NCBI GenBank assembly: GCA_023105745.1
Contig: JALGQZ010000005.1
Location: 2,705,501 to 2,769,500 of the forward strand
DNA length: 64,000 bases
Direction of reading: 5' to 3'
Origin: Austropuccinia psidii
Lineage: Eukaryota > Basidiomycota > Pucciniomycetes > Pucciniales > Sphaerophragmiaceae
The notes below the pieces were generated by a model, which did not search any database, had not been told where the DNA came from, and was given only the letters and a program-made list of their open reading frames with translations. Below are positions 22,620 through 33,012 of this stretch, in pieces. The stretch's first letter is position 1; every line of letters starts with the position of its first letter. A program made the translations under genes and the position numbers.

Positions 22620-24341
22620 TTATTTTTCAGGTTTTCTTTCATGTCTGAACCTTCTTAGTAGTTTATCAGCATTTGTTATATCTTTCTCAAGTAGCCATTC
22701 ATCTTCTTGAGTTGAATTTCTATACCTCACAAGGTATTCCCTTTCTTTTTTGTTTCTTGTCCTTCTTTCTTTAAGGACTTTTACTATTTTCTTTTCCTCT
22801 CCTTCTTCCAAGGGGGGAATTTCAAGTGTGGGTTTATTTCTTAGTGGAAATAACTCCTTGTCACTTGAACTGTAAGGTTTTATCAGACTTACAGGGAAAG
22901 TTGGGTGTTTGTTCATTAGTTCACCTGTGAGTTCTAATTGCACAGCATTGGGTCCATGAAGTGCTTTTATCATAAATGGTCCTGCAAAGGAATCTTTCAA
23001 TTTCTTTGGGCCTTTTATGTTATTGAAATTAAGGGTTGATACTAAAACCAAGTCCCCTATTTTGAAGTCAGGTGGTTTATGACTTTTATCCCATCTTTCT
23101 TTTGCATATTTAAAAGAATCTTGCATGCATCTGTTTGCATGGTGTCTTGCTTTGTCAAGCATTATCTTGAAACTGCTTGCTGTTGGATGTATATCCACTA
23201 AGTCCTTTTTGAGGGTATCATAAGGAAGTCTTGGATTCCAACCTTTCTCTAGCATTGCTGGTGTTTTGCCAGTAGAAGAATGGATTGATGTCTTATATGC
23301 CAGTTCAAGTGCTGGTATTAGTGTACACCAATCATGGGTAAAACCATCAGAATCTTTGAATTCTAGCCCATAAGCACAGAATCTTCTGATCATATCCTCT
23401 AGGGTCTGTATCATTCTTTCTGCTAAACCATCAGTTTGAGGATGATAAGCTGTTGAGAATGATAACTTTGTCCCAAACAAGTTATGGAGGTTTGTCCATA
23501 ATGCTGAAGTGAACTTTGGGTCTCTGTCACTTATAATATTTTGGAATAAGCCTGTGTGGCTAATGACTTTATTCCATATCATTATGGCTGTATCCATAGC
23601 TGTGTCATCTTTATGACATGGTAAGAACATGGGAGTTTTACTGTACCTGTCAACTAACACTAGACATGCATTATAACTCCTGTCTCCTCCTGGAGGTAAG
23701 GCTGTTACCCAATCCATATGAACTATTTCCCATGGGGATTTTGGTTCTTGGATTTGGATCATCATTCCAAATTTCTTTCCTGTGGCTCTGTTGGCTTTTT
23801 GACATCTGTCACAGGTTTGGCAGTATTCTGCAACATCTTTCTTCCAATTTGGCCACCAAGAGCAGGTTTTCACCCTCTCTAGTGTCCTATCTTCTGAGAG
23901 ATGTCCAGATGCAACACTATCATGACACTCATGTAAAATAGTGTTTATTAGTGTTCTATCTGTTAAGGCCATAACACATGTGTGTTTTGTTCTATGGTAA
24001 AGGATTCCATCAAGGAGGTGAAATCTTCCTTCATCATATGCCTTTTTCCATATTTCATCTAGTTTTGATGAAAGTGGTGGATCTTTGCAGTCTTTCATTA
24101 GAAGTTGGCTTAAGATATGGCAATTTTTGTCTGTCTTATAGCTTTCTTTAACTTGGTTGAAGAATTCTGTGCCAATGTTTGTAACACATATTCCTTCTAT
24201 ATGGTGCTCTTCTTGTGGTACCCATGCTGGATTGTCAGGGGTATTTGCTAGAGCCCATCTGCTAAGACCATCTGCATTTTTATGAATATTTCCAGATTTA
24301 TGAACAATAGTCATATTTCCTCTATATTCTTGGATAGCAAT
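22620..24341 (-). CDS. Integrase and chromodomain-like half of Pol, family-B copy 1
   Basis: This is in the same frame as the upstream gag-pol and is separated from it by one TAA at 24342-24344. An ATG at 24314 would give 564 residues. It shows an HHCC zinc domain ([11 protein letters not shown], then CQTCDRC), a DDE integrase core with D at 23712-23714 ([11 protein letters not shown]), SDRDPKF and [11 protein letters not shown], a basic linker ([19 protein letters not shown]), and a C-terminal chromodomain-like segment ([24 protein letters not shown]). All integrase catalytic residues are intact. Without read-through or reinitiation it would not be made as part of Pol. Confidence 0.92.
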   Translation of the reverse strand: MAIQEYRGNMTIVHKSGNIHKNADGLSRWALANTPDNPAWVPQEEHHIEGICVTNIGTEFFNQVKESYKTDKNCHILSQLLMKDCKDPPLSSKLDEIWKKAYDEGRFHLLDGILYHRTKHTCVMALTDRTLINTILHECHDSVASGHLSEDRTLERVKTCSWWPNWKKDVAEYCQTCDRCQKANRATGKKFGMMIQIQEPKSPWEIVHMDWVTALPPGGDRSYNACLVLVDRYSKTPMFLPCHKDDTAMDTAIMIWNKVISHTGLFQNIISDRDPKFTSALWTNLHNLFGTKLSFSTAYHPQTDGLAERMIQTLEDMIRRFCAYGLEFKDSDGFTHDWCTLIPALELAYKTSIHSSTGKTPAMLEKGWNPRLPYDTLKKDLVDIHPTASSFKIMLDKARHHANRCMQDSFKYAKERWDKSHKPPDFKIGDLVLVSTLNFNNIKGPKKLKDSFAGPFMIKALHGPNAVQLELTGELMNKHPTFPVSLIKPYSSSDKELFPLRNKPTLEIPPLEEGEEKKIVKVLKERRTRNKKEREYLVRYRNSTQEDEWLLEKDITNADKLLRRFRHERKPEK

Positions 24342-24344
24342 TTA
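24342..24344 (-). other. In-frame stop between RNase H and integrase, copy 1
   Basis: TGG-TAA-ATT interrupts an otherwise continuous reading frame of about 1930 codons. The expected sense codon is probably CAA (one C-to-T change), because IAIQEYRGN continues in frame to the integrase. The same stop is in copy 2 at 33013-33015. Confidence 0.85.
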
Positions 24345-27300
24345 CCATCTCAGCATATGTCTATTTGGAGTCTTCATATTTAATAGTGATTTCACAGCAT
24401 TACAGTCTGTGATTACATCAAATACTGTGCCATCCAAATAATAATGCAGCTTTTCTAAAGCCCACACTAGGCATAAGCATTCCATTTGGCTTGCTCCATA
24501 CCTTGCTTCTGTTGGCTTTATCTGCCTTGAAATGAAACAAATTGGTCCTTCCACTGGTTTATCATTGATAATTTGTGTTTGGTGAAGTGCGGCACCTAGT
24601 CCTTCTCCACAAGCATCAATGTACAGTTTGAAAGGTAGTTTCCAATCTGGCATTAGAAGAAATGGGGCATTTGTTAAAGAATTTTTCAATTCTTCATATG
24701 CCTTGACTCTTTCTTCTGTCATCTCATAGACTGTTTGTTGGTCACATAGCTTATACAAGGATTTAGCAATCTTTGCAAAGTCCTTTATATGCTGTCTATA
24801 GTAACCAGCAAATCCTAGAAATGATTGCATTTCTTTTTTGGTTTGAGGCATTGGCTTAAGTAGTACTGCTGCTACTTTATTTTTGTCTATGCCTAGACTA
24901 AGCCCAGATACTACATGTCCTAGGGCTTTTAATTCACTATATGCAAAATGACATTTTTTCAATGAAATTTTCATATTTACTTGGACTATTTTCTGTAGTA
25001 CCCTTTCTAGTCTTTTCAGGTGATTTTCCCAAGTTTCTGAGCAAACTATGATATCATCAATGTAGATTATTAACCATCCTTCTGATAATTCTTCAGGAAA
25101 TATGGTATTCATCATTCTTTGATAATGGGAAGGTGCATTTTTTATCCCAAATGGCATTCTTAAGTATTCAAAAATTCCACAATGGACTATTATTCTTAGT
25201 AGTTTCTTGGCATTGTCTGTTAAGACATTTTGATGAAAACCCTTAAGAGCATCCATAGCTGTGATGAACTTAGCTTGTGACAATTGGGTCAATGTCTCAT
25301 GGATTCTGGGTATTGGATATCTGTCTGGAATGGTATAGGTATTCAGGGCTCTGAAGTCTCCTACCATCCTTGATTTTCCATTATGCCAAGTTATAATGAC
25401 AGGTGTAGTAACTTCTACTTGCTCATTATGTCCAACCTTTCTTAATACTCCAAGGTCCATTAATTCTTTAATGTGCACCTCTAGGGCTTCTCTAGCTCTT
25501 GGACTGGCTGGATAAGCAGGTCTTCTTAATAAAGGTGGGTAAGGTTTTTCTACATTAAGAATTATATCCACTTCATGTCCAATTATGGCACCTAGTGGCT
25601 CTTTGTCAGTTGCAAAGGCATTTTTATACTTAAATAAGAGGTCAATCAATTTTTCTTTCATTTTTTCTGTTAATTCTTGATTGAATTCTGCTTCTTTGAG
25701 TTGTTCAGATATAAAAAGTTCTTTTTCTGGAATTTTTTCCTCATTCTTAATAACTGTGATTTGTTTTTTGTTATTTAAGAATCCAAACTTTTGTCTTTTA
25801 TTATCTCCTATGGTAAAATATCTATCCTTTTGGTTGGAGATATCTATACCATAGATTGATAAGTAGTCATTTCCAAGTATGAAATGATTACTAGTACAGT
25901 TGTCCATTACTACAAACTCTACTTTGATTCTGACACATTGTGAGGGATGAGGAAAAATTAGTGTTAAATCAATTATTCCAAGGGGCTTCATGCTTTCACT
26001 TGCACTACTAAATTTGACACCTTGTATTGGCATAAGTTTTTCTTGCCAGTCTGGGACAATGGTTTTTAAATAACTTTTGCCAACACAGGTGCAATATGCT
26101 CCTGTATCCAAGTTAACCTTTCCTTCTTGGTTATCAACCATAACAATACTAATACTTGATTTTCCAGCTGTATATCCCATTCCTCTTGCAGGTTTGGTTC
26201 TATACACTTTGGCATCTTGTATGTTTGTCAGATTTGTGTCAGATGTTCCAACTTGTGGCAAGTTTGAGTTAACATCCAGTACTTCATAAATTATATCAAT
26301 ATTATTAATTTGTGCATTAATTATATTGATTTCATCACTTTCAGAGCTTTCTGATTCTTCTGTCTCTTTTTCAGAGTCAGATTCTTCTTCTTTGTCATTG
26401 TGGTTTTCTGTTTCCACAATTTCATTAATCTTTGCTTTTTTAAGGCAATTATTGGCTAAGTGTCCAATACCTCCACATTTATGGCATTTTCTTTGCTCAT
26501 TATTGTTGGATGTATTGGGTTTAAAGGATTCTTTTGATTTATCTTTCTTGATAAATGGTTTATTTGGGCTTTTAATGTCCAATTTTTTCCATGTCCTGCC
26601 AATTTTTGTTCTTTTCACTATATCTTCTAGTGCATTTATATACTCTTCTGTGGAGCATGGTTCTATACACCTGCTTCTTAGGGCATGTTCTAGTTCCCCT
26701 CCACATTTTTTAAGTATTTTCATATGCACCATCTTCTGTGACATTTCTGGGTACAGTGCATTAAGCCTTTCAACTTGTTTTAAGAACCAAGTTAAAGGTT
26801 TATCTTTCTCTGGGTCAAAGAAAGAGTTTTCAAATGCATTTTCTATCTTATACCTCCAGGCATCATTTGCCCACTTGGTGATTATTTCTTGTTTCCACCA
26901 AGACCAGGTATTTTTACCATTTGTTTGTCTTATGCCATAATACCATCTTTTTGCAGATTTCTCAAACAATGAATGTAATCTTGCAGTGATTAATTCATCT
27001 GGTATGGCATAGTCTTCTTGTAACATGTCAATTGTTTTAATAAATGACATGTGGTCATATTCACCTTCTCCTGTGAATGTTGGCCATTCCTTCAATTGAG
27101 GTGCTTCCTTCATTGAGACTTGGTTATTGTCTTGGTGACTCAAGTCTGTTATGAAAGGATTTGACAATTCCTCTTTTGTTTTAATAGGGCTTCTTATATG
27201 GGAAAATGGTGTTGATAATTTTGGCATATTTAAATTAGCCTCATTAATTTTATCCATTTTTTCAGTAATAAGCCTTATTTCACTTTGAATATCATCTTTC

Positions 27301-28418
27301 AGATGCATTCTTGCTTCATCACTTTTTTCCACATGGTCCAAAAGTAATTTTTGGTGTGATGAAGTCTTTTCTTCAAATTTTTCTACAGAAATACTTAATT
27401 TATTTAATTTTTCTGTAAGATTGTCAATACTCACATCATAATTGATTGTCAAAGTCTTGTCTTTGATATCTTTTATGTATTTATACAATTCTTGTTGTCC
27501 TTGTATTAATTTTTGAGTATTGTCAATTAAATTTTTTGGTTTATTATTTTCAACAATAAACTTAATGTTGTCAATTTCTTTCTTGTTTTGTACAACAATT
27601 TTTGTTAAAGAAGATAAATTGTTATTTATTTCTTGTAGTGATAATAAACTGTCTTTAATTTCTTTTAGAGGTAATATACTATTTTTAATTTCTGTTAAAG
27701 TATTTACAACATCTTTGGACAAGGTTATTTCTTTGGGAAATGAGGTTGTCTCATTCTTTGCTCTTCCTTGTCCTTGAATTCCATCAAGGTTCTGGCCATG
27801 TTGAAAACATTGTCCATGGCATCCTTTTGGATTTTTGGGATTCTGTAGCTTGGGGAATATGGTTTCCTCCAATGCTTTTTCTTGTTCTTCTTCCCTTCTT
27901 GGGGAAGTGGGTTGGCTTGAGGCTTGCTGGTAGAAGCTACTGGGGCTTCTTCCTTGGTTGCCTCCCTCTTTTTGGCATGATAATCCTTGATTTTTTTGAT
28001 TTGAGGTTTGGATGACAGTGGATTCCATCCATTGGAGTATTTCACTATCTCCTCCTCTTTGAGGGACTTTTTCAGGATGTGCCAGGAGTTCATCACTCCT
28101 TGGTGTATTTGAGGCAGCATTTCCCAGTCTTTGTCCTTGTATACTGTGTAATACTGCTTGTACTGGCTCATGTAGATGTCTATTTGAGCCCTCTGAATGT
28201 GATTTGTACCTGTTTGAGTTACTCATACTTAGTTCCAATTCAGGCTCAGATATCATGGGCATTTGTGGGACTTGCCTTTGGGATAAGGCACTTCCTTGTG
28301 TGGATTCTGTTCCACTGGGGATATTGCCCTTTCTTTTCCCTTTTGAGGGATCAATTCTACTTCTGAGTCCAGCTCCATCTGATTGGATGGAGTATTGGGA
28401 ACCTCTTCTGGTAGTCAT
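24342..28418 (-). CDS. Gag-protease-reverse transcriptase-RNase H polyprotein, family-B copy 1
   Basis: A 1358-residue frame. The N-terminal about 230 residues are Ser/Gln-rich, and a coiled-coil region follows (about 230-400). The retrotransposon Gag domain is at about 450-605 and the zinc knuckle [14 protein letters not shown] (canonical CX2CX4HX4C) at about 646-659. An acidic Ser/Glu patch precedes the protease motif LDTGA (D at about 771). Reverse transcriptase has an intact YIDD (1119-1122, 25053-25064). RNase H ([27 protein letters not shown]) ends at RHMLRW-stop. It is a single-frame Gag-Pol fusion. The first ATG at 28418 may lie inside an intron of an alternative transcript (see 27725-28707). 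Confidence 0.93.
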   Translation of the reverse strand: MTTRRGSQYSIQSDGAGLRSRIDPSKGKRKGNIPSGTESTQGSALSQRQVPQMPMISEPELELSMSNSNRYKSHSEGSNRHLHEPVQAVLHSIQGQRLGNAASNTPRSDELLAHPEKVPQRGGDSEILQWMESTVIQTSNQKNQGLSCQKEGGNQGRSPSSFYQQASSQPTSPRREEEQEKALEETIFPKLQNPKNPKGCHGQCFQHGQNLDGIQGQGRAKNETTSFPKEITLSKDVVNTLTEIKNSILPLKEIKDSLLSLQEINNNLSSLTKIVVQNKKEIDNIKFIVENNKPKNLIDNTQKLIQGQQELYKYIKDIKDKTLTINYDVSIDNLTEKLNKLSISVEKFEEKTSSHQKLLLDHVEKSDEARMHLKDDIQSEIRLITEKMDKINEANLNMPKLSTPFSHIRSPIKTKEELSNPFITDLSHQDNNQVSMKEAPQLKEWPTFTGEGEYDHMSFIKTIDMLQEDYAIPDELITARLHSLFEKSAKRWYYGIRQTNGKNTWSWWKQEIITKWANDAWRYKIENAFENSFFDPEKDKPLTWFLKQVERLNALYPEMSQKMVHMKILKKCGGELEHALRSRCIEPCSTEEYINALEDIVKRTKIGRTWKKLDIKSPNKPFIKKDKSKESFKPNTSNNNEQRKCHKCGGIGHLANNCLKKAKINEIVETENHNDKEEESDSEKETEESESSESDEINIINAQINNIDIIYEVLDVNSNLPQVGTSDTNLTNIQDAKVYRTKPARGMGYTAGKSSISIVMVDNQEGKVNLDTGAYCTCVGKSYLKTIVPDWQEKLMPIQGVKFSSASESMKPLGIIDLTLIFPHPSQCVRIKVEFVVMDNCTSNHFILGNDYLSIYGIDISNQKDRYFTIGDNKRQKFGFLNNKKQITVIKNEEKIPEKELFISEQLKEAEFNQELTEKMKEKLIDLLFKYKNAFATDKEPLGAIIGHEVDIILNVEKPYPPLLRRPAYPASPRAREALEVHIKELMDLGVLRKVGHNEQVEVTTPVIITWHNGKSRMVGDFRALNTYTIPDRYPIPRIHETLTQLSQAKFITAMDALKGFHQNVLTDNAKKLLRIIVHCGIFEYLRMPFGIKNAPSHYQRMMNTIFPEELSEGWLIIYIDDIIVCSETWENHLKRLERVLQKIVQVNMKISLKKCHFAYSELKALGHVVSGLSLGIDKNKVAAVLLKPMPQTKKEMQSFLGFAGYYRQHIKDFAKIAKSLYKLCDQQTVYEMTEERVKAYEELKNSLTNAPFLLMPDWKLPFKLYIDACGEGLGAALHQTQIINDKPVEGPICFISRQIKPTEARYGASQMECLCLVWALEKLHYYLDGTVFDVITDCNAVKSLLNMKTPNRHMLRW

Positions 28419-28707
28419 AATTAAAGAATAAGAAAAAATAAAAGTATTTTAGAGTAAAATTCTTTTATGGCAATTTAAAAAAGAGGTGCTCACCTTCAGA
28501 GTCTTGAATGGTGGGCCCTGGAAAGTCTAATTTCTTAGCTTTCTTTCTTTTGGTGATAACTGGTGTAGGAGAACTTTGACAAGTTTCTTCCACCAATCTC
28601 TCAACAGTAGTTTGGTTGTCTTCTGTTGGGTTATCTTCAAACACTAAAAAAGACAAATAAATATAAGTCTTTTTATAATAAGTGTTATTTTTGGCAAGAT
28701 ATGGCAA
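27725..28707 (-). CDS. Possible spliced alternative-frame Gag leader protein, family-B copy 1
   Basis: Two open stretches could form one protein. Exon 1 is 28707-28494 (MPYLAKNN...PTIQDSE). A GTGAGC donor at 28493 and a CAAACAG acceptor at 28210 remove 284 nt, and exon 2 (28209-27725) continues in phase as [18 protein letters not shown] to [12 protein letters not shown], about 232 residues. Exon 2 overlaps gag in the +1 frame for about 450 nt without a stop. It encodes a basic linker and an amphipathic helix, so it looks protein-like. The gag ATG at 28418 would fall in the intron. Against it: of three substitutions between copies in this interval, all change this frame while two are silent in gag. 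Treat as a hypothesis. Confidence 0.38.
27731..27740 (-). promoter_or_regulatory. Candidate -1 frameshift slip site in family-B gag, copy 1
   Basis: On the element strand TTTCCCAAAG contains two in-frame X-XXY-YYZ heptamers (T-TTC-CCA and C-CCA-AAG) relative to the alternative frame. The TAA of that frame follows one codon later (27725-27727). A -1 slip would move ribosomes into the gag-pol frame at [10 protein letters not shown]. The copy-2 equivalent is 36402-36411. No downstream pseudoknot was identified. Confidence 0.35.
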
Positions 28708-28718
28708 TTTTCCACGTA

Positions 28719-29151
28719 GAAATTGCTTTTATATCTTAAAAAAAATGAAATAAATAAAGAAATGAATAAAAATGAATAAAAATAACTTTTTTTATTGGTT
28801 TTTAATATTTTTTAATATTTTTTTTTATGTATATTTTTATTTTTAAAGAATAAAATAAAAAATGAATATGATTCTTATAAAATTAAATTATAATAAAAAT
28901 TATTTTTAATTTATAAATTATCTTTTTTAATTACTAGAGTCACTCAAAGAAAGTTCTTGCAAGTCTAAGGATGTGAAAAACCACGTGTAAGACAGTACAA
29001 TTGCTTTCCAAATGCCTCAATAGCTTTTAAAATCAATAAAATATAAAATTATTATATAATTTTATGATTATAAATATAATTTATTATGGATAAACCCAAA
29101 TAGAATCTTTTTAAAGGTCTTTTAAGTAAATATCACGGCCAGGCCCCCAAA
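28719..29151 (-). other. 5' leader and primer-binding site of family-B copy 1
   Basis: The very AT-rich leader lies between the middle LTR and gag. Just inside the LTR the element strand reads TTTGGGGGCCTGGCCGTG (29134-29151), a GC-rich island in AT-rich sequence. The same bases occur in copy 2 (37806-37823) and, on the + strand, at 63733-63751 in another family. This is the expected place of the primer-binding site. I could not name a tRNA whose 3' end it matches. Confidence 0.6.
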
Positions 29152-31173
29152 TGTAAGGTTTGACTATGAAACAATAAGTAAAAATTACTAATTTATTACT
29201 TATTGTACTCTGAATGTCCTTATAATTAAAATAAATAAGATTAAAATAATAATAATAAAGAATTATTATTATTATGGCGTAAAAATATTATATTATTAAA
29301 TAAATATAATGATATAATTAATATTATATGAAATTATAATATTATAAATAATATATTAATATAAAATAATTAATATATTATAAAGCTCTTTATTATTGTT
29401 ACCAACAAATAATAAAGGCGTAAAAAATTGTTTTTTATAAATAAAAAACAATTAATAACAATAATATTACTAATATTAAAGTTATATATTAATATAAATA
29501 CTATTTATATTAATTAAGAATTATTAAGAGTAATAATAAGAGAGAAATTATTATAGTAAGATGAAATAACCTACTTTTAACACTTAAAATAATAATTTTG
29601 AGATATTTTACACCAAAAGAATATAATACAACCTTTTCAAATTGTATTTACAATAAAAAATAAAGAAAATTACTAAATTTCTTGATTTTACGTGGAAATG
29701 AGTTTTTAGAGAGATTTTTAACAAAAACAATTAAATAAATGATTTAATCACGTCAAAATAGATGATTATAGCAAGGTGGTCTTTGATCTTTAATAATATA
29801 ACAGTTTTATATATAAAGAATAAAGAAATTACCTTTGATTTAATTGATTTAATGTTTTTGATGCGTCTGAGGGGAAAACAGAGTAAAAAGAGCTCTATTT
29901 ATAGTAAATACCTCCCTCCTAGAGTCCAACAGGCTTCTAGTAGACGTGTACTGATCATATCCACTGGAATTGATCAATATTTTAAGGTTTGAGGGTGATT
30001 ACATCATGATCAAACCATATTACATCATTATTGCACCATTATTTAGAGTTATCACTATAACTCTAAGTGTGATGACATCAGAGGCTTGGCAGAACCCCAA
30101 ATTTCGTGGATTTTATTAGTTTTAATAATAAACTAATAGTATTCACCAATTGTATCACTCTTAAGACTGTTAAACTTAATTTAAGGTTACAGTATGTGAT
30201 CATAACAGCTCAATTTAAGCTCAAACTTTGATCCTCAATAACTTTTAAGGTTTTCACGCTACAGCAATTCAGAGAGTGAATTCTGATAGCCTGACATAGC
30301 CTTATTATGCTTCCAAGAGCTTTTCATTACATCATCAAAACTCTAATTTTGATGATTTTTCTTGTAACTCATCTTTTCTGTCGAAATTCAATATTTTAAA
30401 CTTCAAACCTTGATTTCAGGGAGTTATACCCTGAATTTAATAATACAAATTACATCATTATTCACGAATGAACTAGTAGAATCCAACTGTGTACTTTTTT
30501 TTAAGTTTGGAGCACTTTCACAACAAAGTGGTCAACAGCTCTGTTGATTTTTATCAATATTTCATCATAGGTTTTAACCTTGTTTATAACTTGTAAAATA
30601 AAGTTCATATCTGTGTTCTTACAGTAATTACGTGGTGACTTTATTTTTGGTTAATCATTCTATCATGTATATTTTAGAAGATATTAGCTATGATCACTGA
30701 ATATATGCGTTGACCAAAAAAGTGCATATATTCAGGATAATTCCTTAAGTATTGATTTTGGGAATTAGCTTATTAATTGTTTTATATGTGGACTTTTGTG
30801 GGGAATCCACTGGTACAATTTATTTTACATGTTGTTTCATTAGTTTCTGAGATAAATAAGGTTTTATGGTTTTTATAAGGTATTATACCTTATAATTCCT
30901 TAAATATTGACTTTACAGATATGCCATAAAAATGGTATATGTGTATTTTTCCATGGGGAATCCAATGGTATAATTTATTTCACATGTTCATTCATTGGTT
31001 TTTAAGTTAAACCAATTTTAGTACCAATTTATGGTATTTTTTGTATATTTGAGTAATTAATTTTAGTGTATAATTATTCTAATTAATTTTAATATAATTA
31101 TATTAAAGGTATAATTATTATTAATCTTTTTTGTGACCTTATTGGATATGTGGTCATATCTCAAAGGCTCACT
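29152..31173 (-). repeat. Family-B LTR 2 (shared middle LTR)
   Basis: It serves as 5' LTR of the left internal region and 3' LTR of the right one. There is no target duplication on its sides. Its last base is T (CTCACT) where the other two have A, a terminal mutation that might hinder integrase if used. It shares TACACC and ATAGTAAG with LTR 3. Confidence 0.92.
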
Positions 31174-31290
31174 TTCCCTACCACCAAAAAAGATTGTACT
31201 ACAATCTGATATATGTGATTAGGGTATCATCCACTGTCCTACCTCTTCAATAGACTTTGTTAGTCTTGAAGCTCAATAATGCTTAACTTT

Positions 31291-33012
31291 TTATTTTTCA
31301 GGTTTTCTTTCATGTCTGAACCTTCTTAGTAGTTTATCAGCATTTGTTATATCTTTCTCAAGTAGCCATTCATCTTCTTGAGTTGAATTTCTATACCTCA
31401 CAAGGTATTCCCTTTCTTTTTTGTTTCTTGTCCTTCTTTCTTTAAGGACTTTTACTATTTTCTTTTCCTCTCCTTCTTCCAAGGGGGGAATTTCAAGTGG
31501 GGGTTTATTTCTTAGTGGAAATAACTCCTTGTCACTTGAACTGTAAGGTTTTATCAGACTTACAGGGAAAGTTGGGTGTTTGTTCATTAGTTCACCTGTG
31601 AGTTCTAATTGCACAGCATTGGGTCCATGAAGTGCTTTTATCATAAATGGTCCTGCAAAGGAATCTTTCAATTTCTTTGGGCCTTTTATGTTATTGAAAT
31701 TAAGGGTTGATACTAAAACCAAGTCCCCTATTTTGAAGTCAGGTGGTTTATGACTTTTATCCCATCTTTCTTTTGCATATTTAAAAGAATCTTGCATGCA
31801 TCTGTTTGCATGGTGTCTTGCTTTGTCAAGCATTATCTTGAAACTGCTTGCTGTTGGATGTATATCCACTAAGTCCTTTTTGAGGGTATCATAAGGAAGT
31901 CTTGGATTCCAACCTTTCTCTAGCATTGCTGGTGTTTTGCCAGTAGAAGAATGGATTGATGTCTTATATGCCAGTTCAAGTGCTGGTATTAGTGTACACC
32001 AATCATGGGTAAAACCATCAGAATCTTTGAATTCTAGCCCATAAGCACAGAATCTTCTGATCATATCCTCTAGGGTCTGTATCATTCTTTCTGCTAAACC
32101 ATCAGTTTGAGGATGATAAGCTGTTGAGAATGATAACTTTGTCCCAAACAAGTTATGGAGGTTTGTCCATAATGCTGAAGTGAACTTTGGGTCTCTGTCA
32201 CTTATAATATTTTGGAATAAGCCTGTGTGGCTAATGACTTTATTCCATATCATTATGGCTGTATCCATAGCTGTGTCATCTTTATGACATGGTAAGAACA
32301 TGGGAGTTTTACTGTACCTGTCAACTAACACTAGACATGCATTATAACTCCTGTCTCCTCCTGGAGGTAAGGCTGTTACCCAATCCATATGAACTATTTC
32401 CCATGGGGATTTTGGTTCTTGGATTTGGATCATCATTCCAAATTTCTTTCCTGTGGCTCTGTTGGCTTTTTGACATCTGTCACAGGTTTGGCAGTATTCT
32501 GCAACATCTTTCTTCCAATTTGGCCACCAAGAGCAGGTTTTCACCCTCTCTAGTGTCCTATCTTCTGAGAGATGTCCAGATGCAACACTATCATGACACT
32601 CATGTAAAATAGTGTTTATTAGTGTTCTATCTGTTAAGGCCATAACACATGTGTGTTTTGTTCTATGGTAAAGGATTCCATCAAGGAGGTGAAATCTTCC
32701 TTCATCATATGCCTTTTTCCATATTTCATCTAGTTTTGATGAAAGTGGTGGATCTTTGCAGTCTTTCATTAGAAGTTGGCTTAAGATATGGCAATTTTTG
32801 TCTGTCTTATAGCTTTCTTTAACTTGGTTGAAGAATTCTGTGCCAATGTTTGTAACACATATTCCTTCTATATGGTGCTCTTCTTGTGGTACCCATGCTG
32901 GATTGTCAGGGGTATTTGCTAGAGCCCATCTGCTAAGACCATCTGCATTTTTATGAATATTTCCAGATTTATGAACAATAGTCATATTTCCTCTATATTC
33001 TTGGATAGCAAT
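31291..33012 (-). CDS. Integrase and chromodomain-like half of Pol, family-B copy 2
   Basis: It has the same length and motifs as the frame at 22620-24341, including the HHCC domain, the DDE core and the C-terminal chromodomain-like part. One residue differs (NKPPLE here, NKPTLE in copy 1). It is separated from the upstream frame by the same TAA (33013-33015). The polypurine tract follows at 31174-31187. Confidence 0.92.
   Translation of the reverse strand: MAIQEYRGNMTIVHKSGNIHKNADGLSRWALANTPDNPAWVPQEEHHIEGICVTNIGTEFFNQVKESYKTDKNCHILSQLLMKDCKDPPLSSKLDEIWKKAYDEGRFHLLDGILYHRTKHTCVMALTDRTLINTILHECHDSVASGHLSEDRTLERVKTCSWWPNWKKDVAEYCQTCDRCQKANRATGKKFGMMIQIQEPKSPWEIVHMDWVTALPPGGDRSYNACLVLVDRYSKTPMFLPCHKDDTAMDTAIMIWNKVISHTGLFQNIISDRDPKFTSALWTNLHNLFGTKLSFSTAYHPQTDGLAERMIQTLEDMIRRFCAYGLEFKDSDGFTHDWCTLIPALELAYKTSIHSSTGKTPAMLEKGWNPRLPYDTLKKDLVDIHPTASSFKIMLDKARHHANRCMQDSFKYAKERWDKSHKPPDFKIGDLVLVSTLNFNNIKGPKKLKDSFAGPFMIKALHGPNAVQLELTGELMNKHPTFPVSLIKPYSSSDKELFPLRNKPPLEIPPLEEGEEKKIVKVLKERRTRNKKEREYLVRYRNSTQEDEWLLEKDITNADKLLRRFRHERKPEK

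Noticed and set aside
23618..23941. 107-codon + strand open stretch, repeated at 32289
   Set aside because: It is an antisense shadow of the integrase coding region.
26326..26940. 204-codon + strand open stretch, repeated at 34997
   Set aside because: It is the reverse complement of the gag region. Its Ser/Leu/Phe-rich content mirrors acidic and Lys-rich Gag codons.
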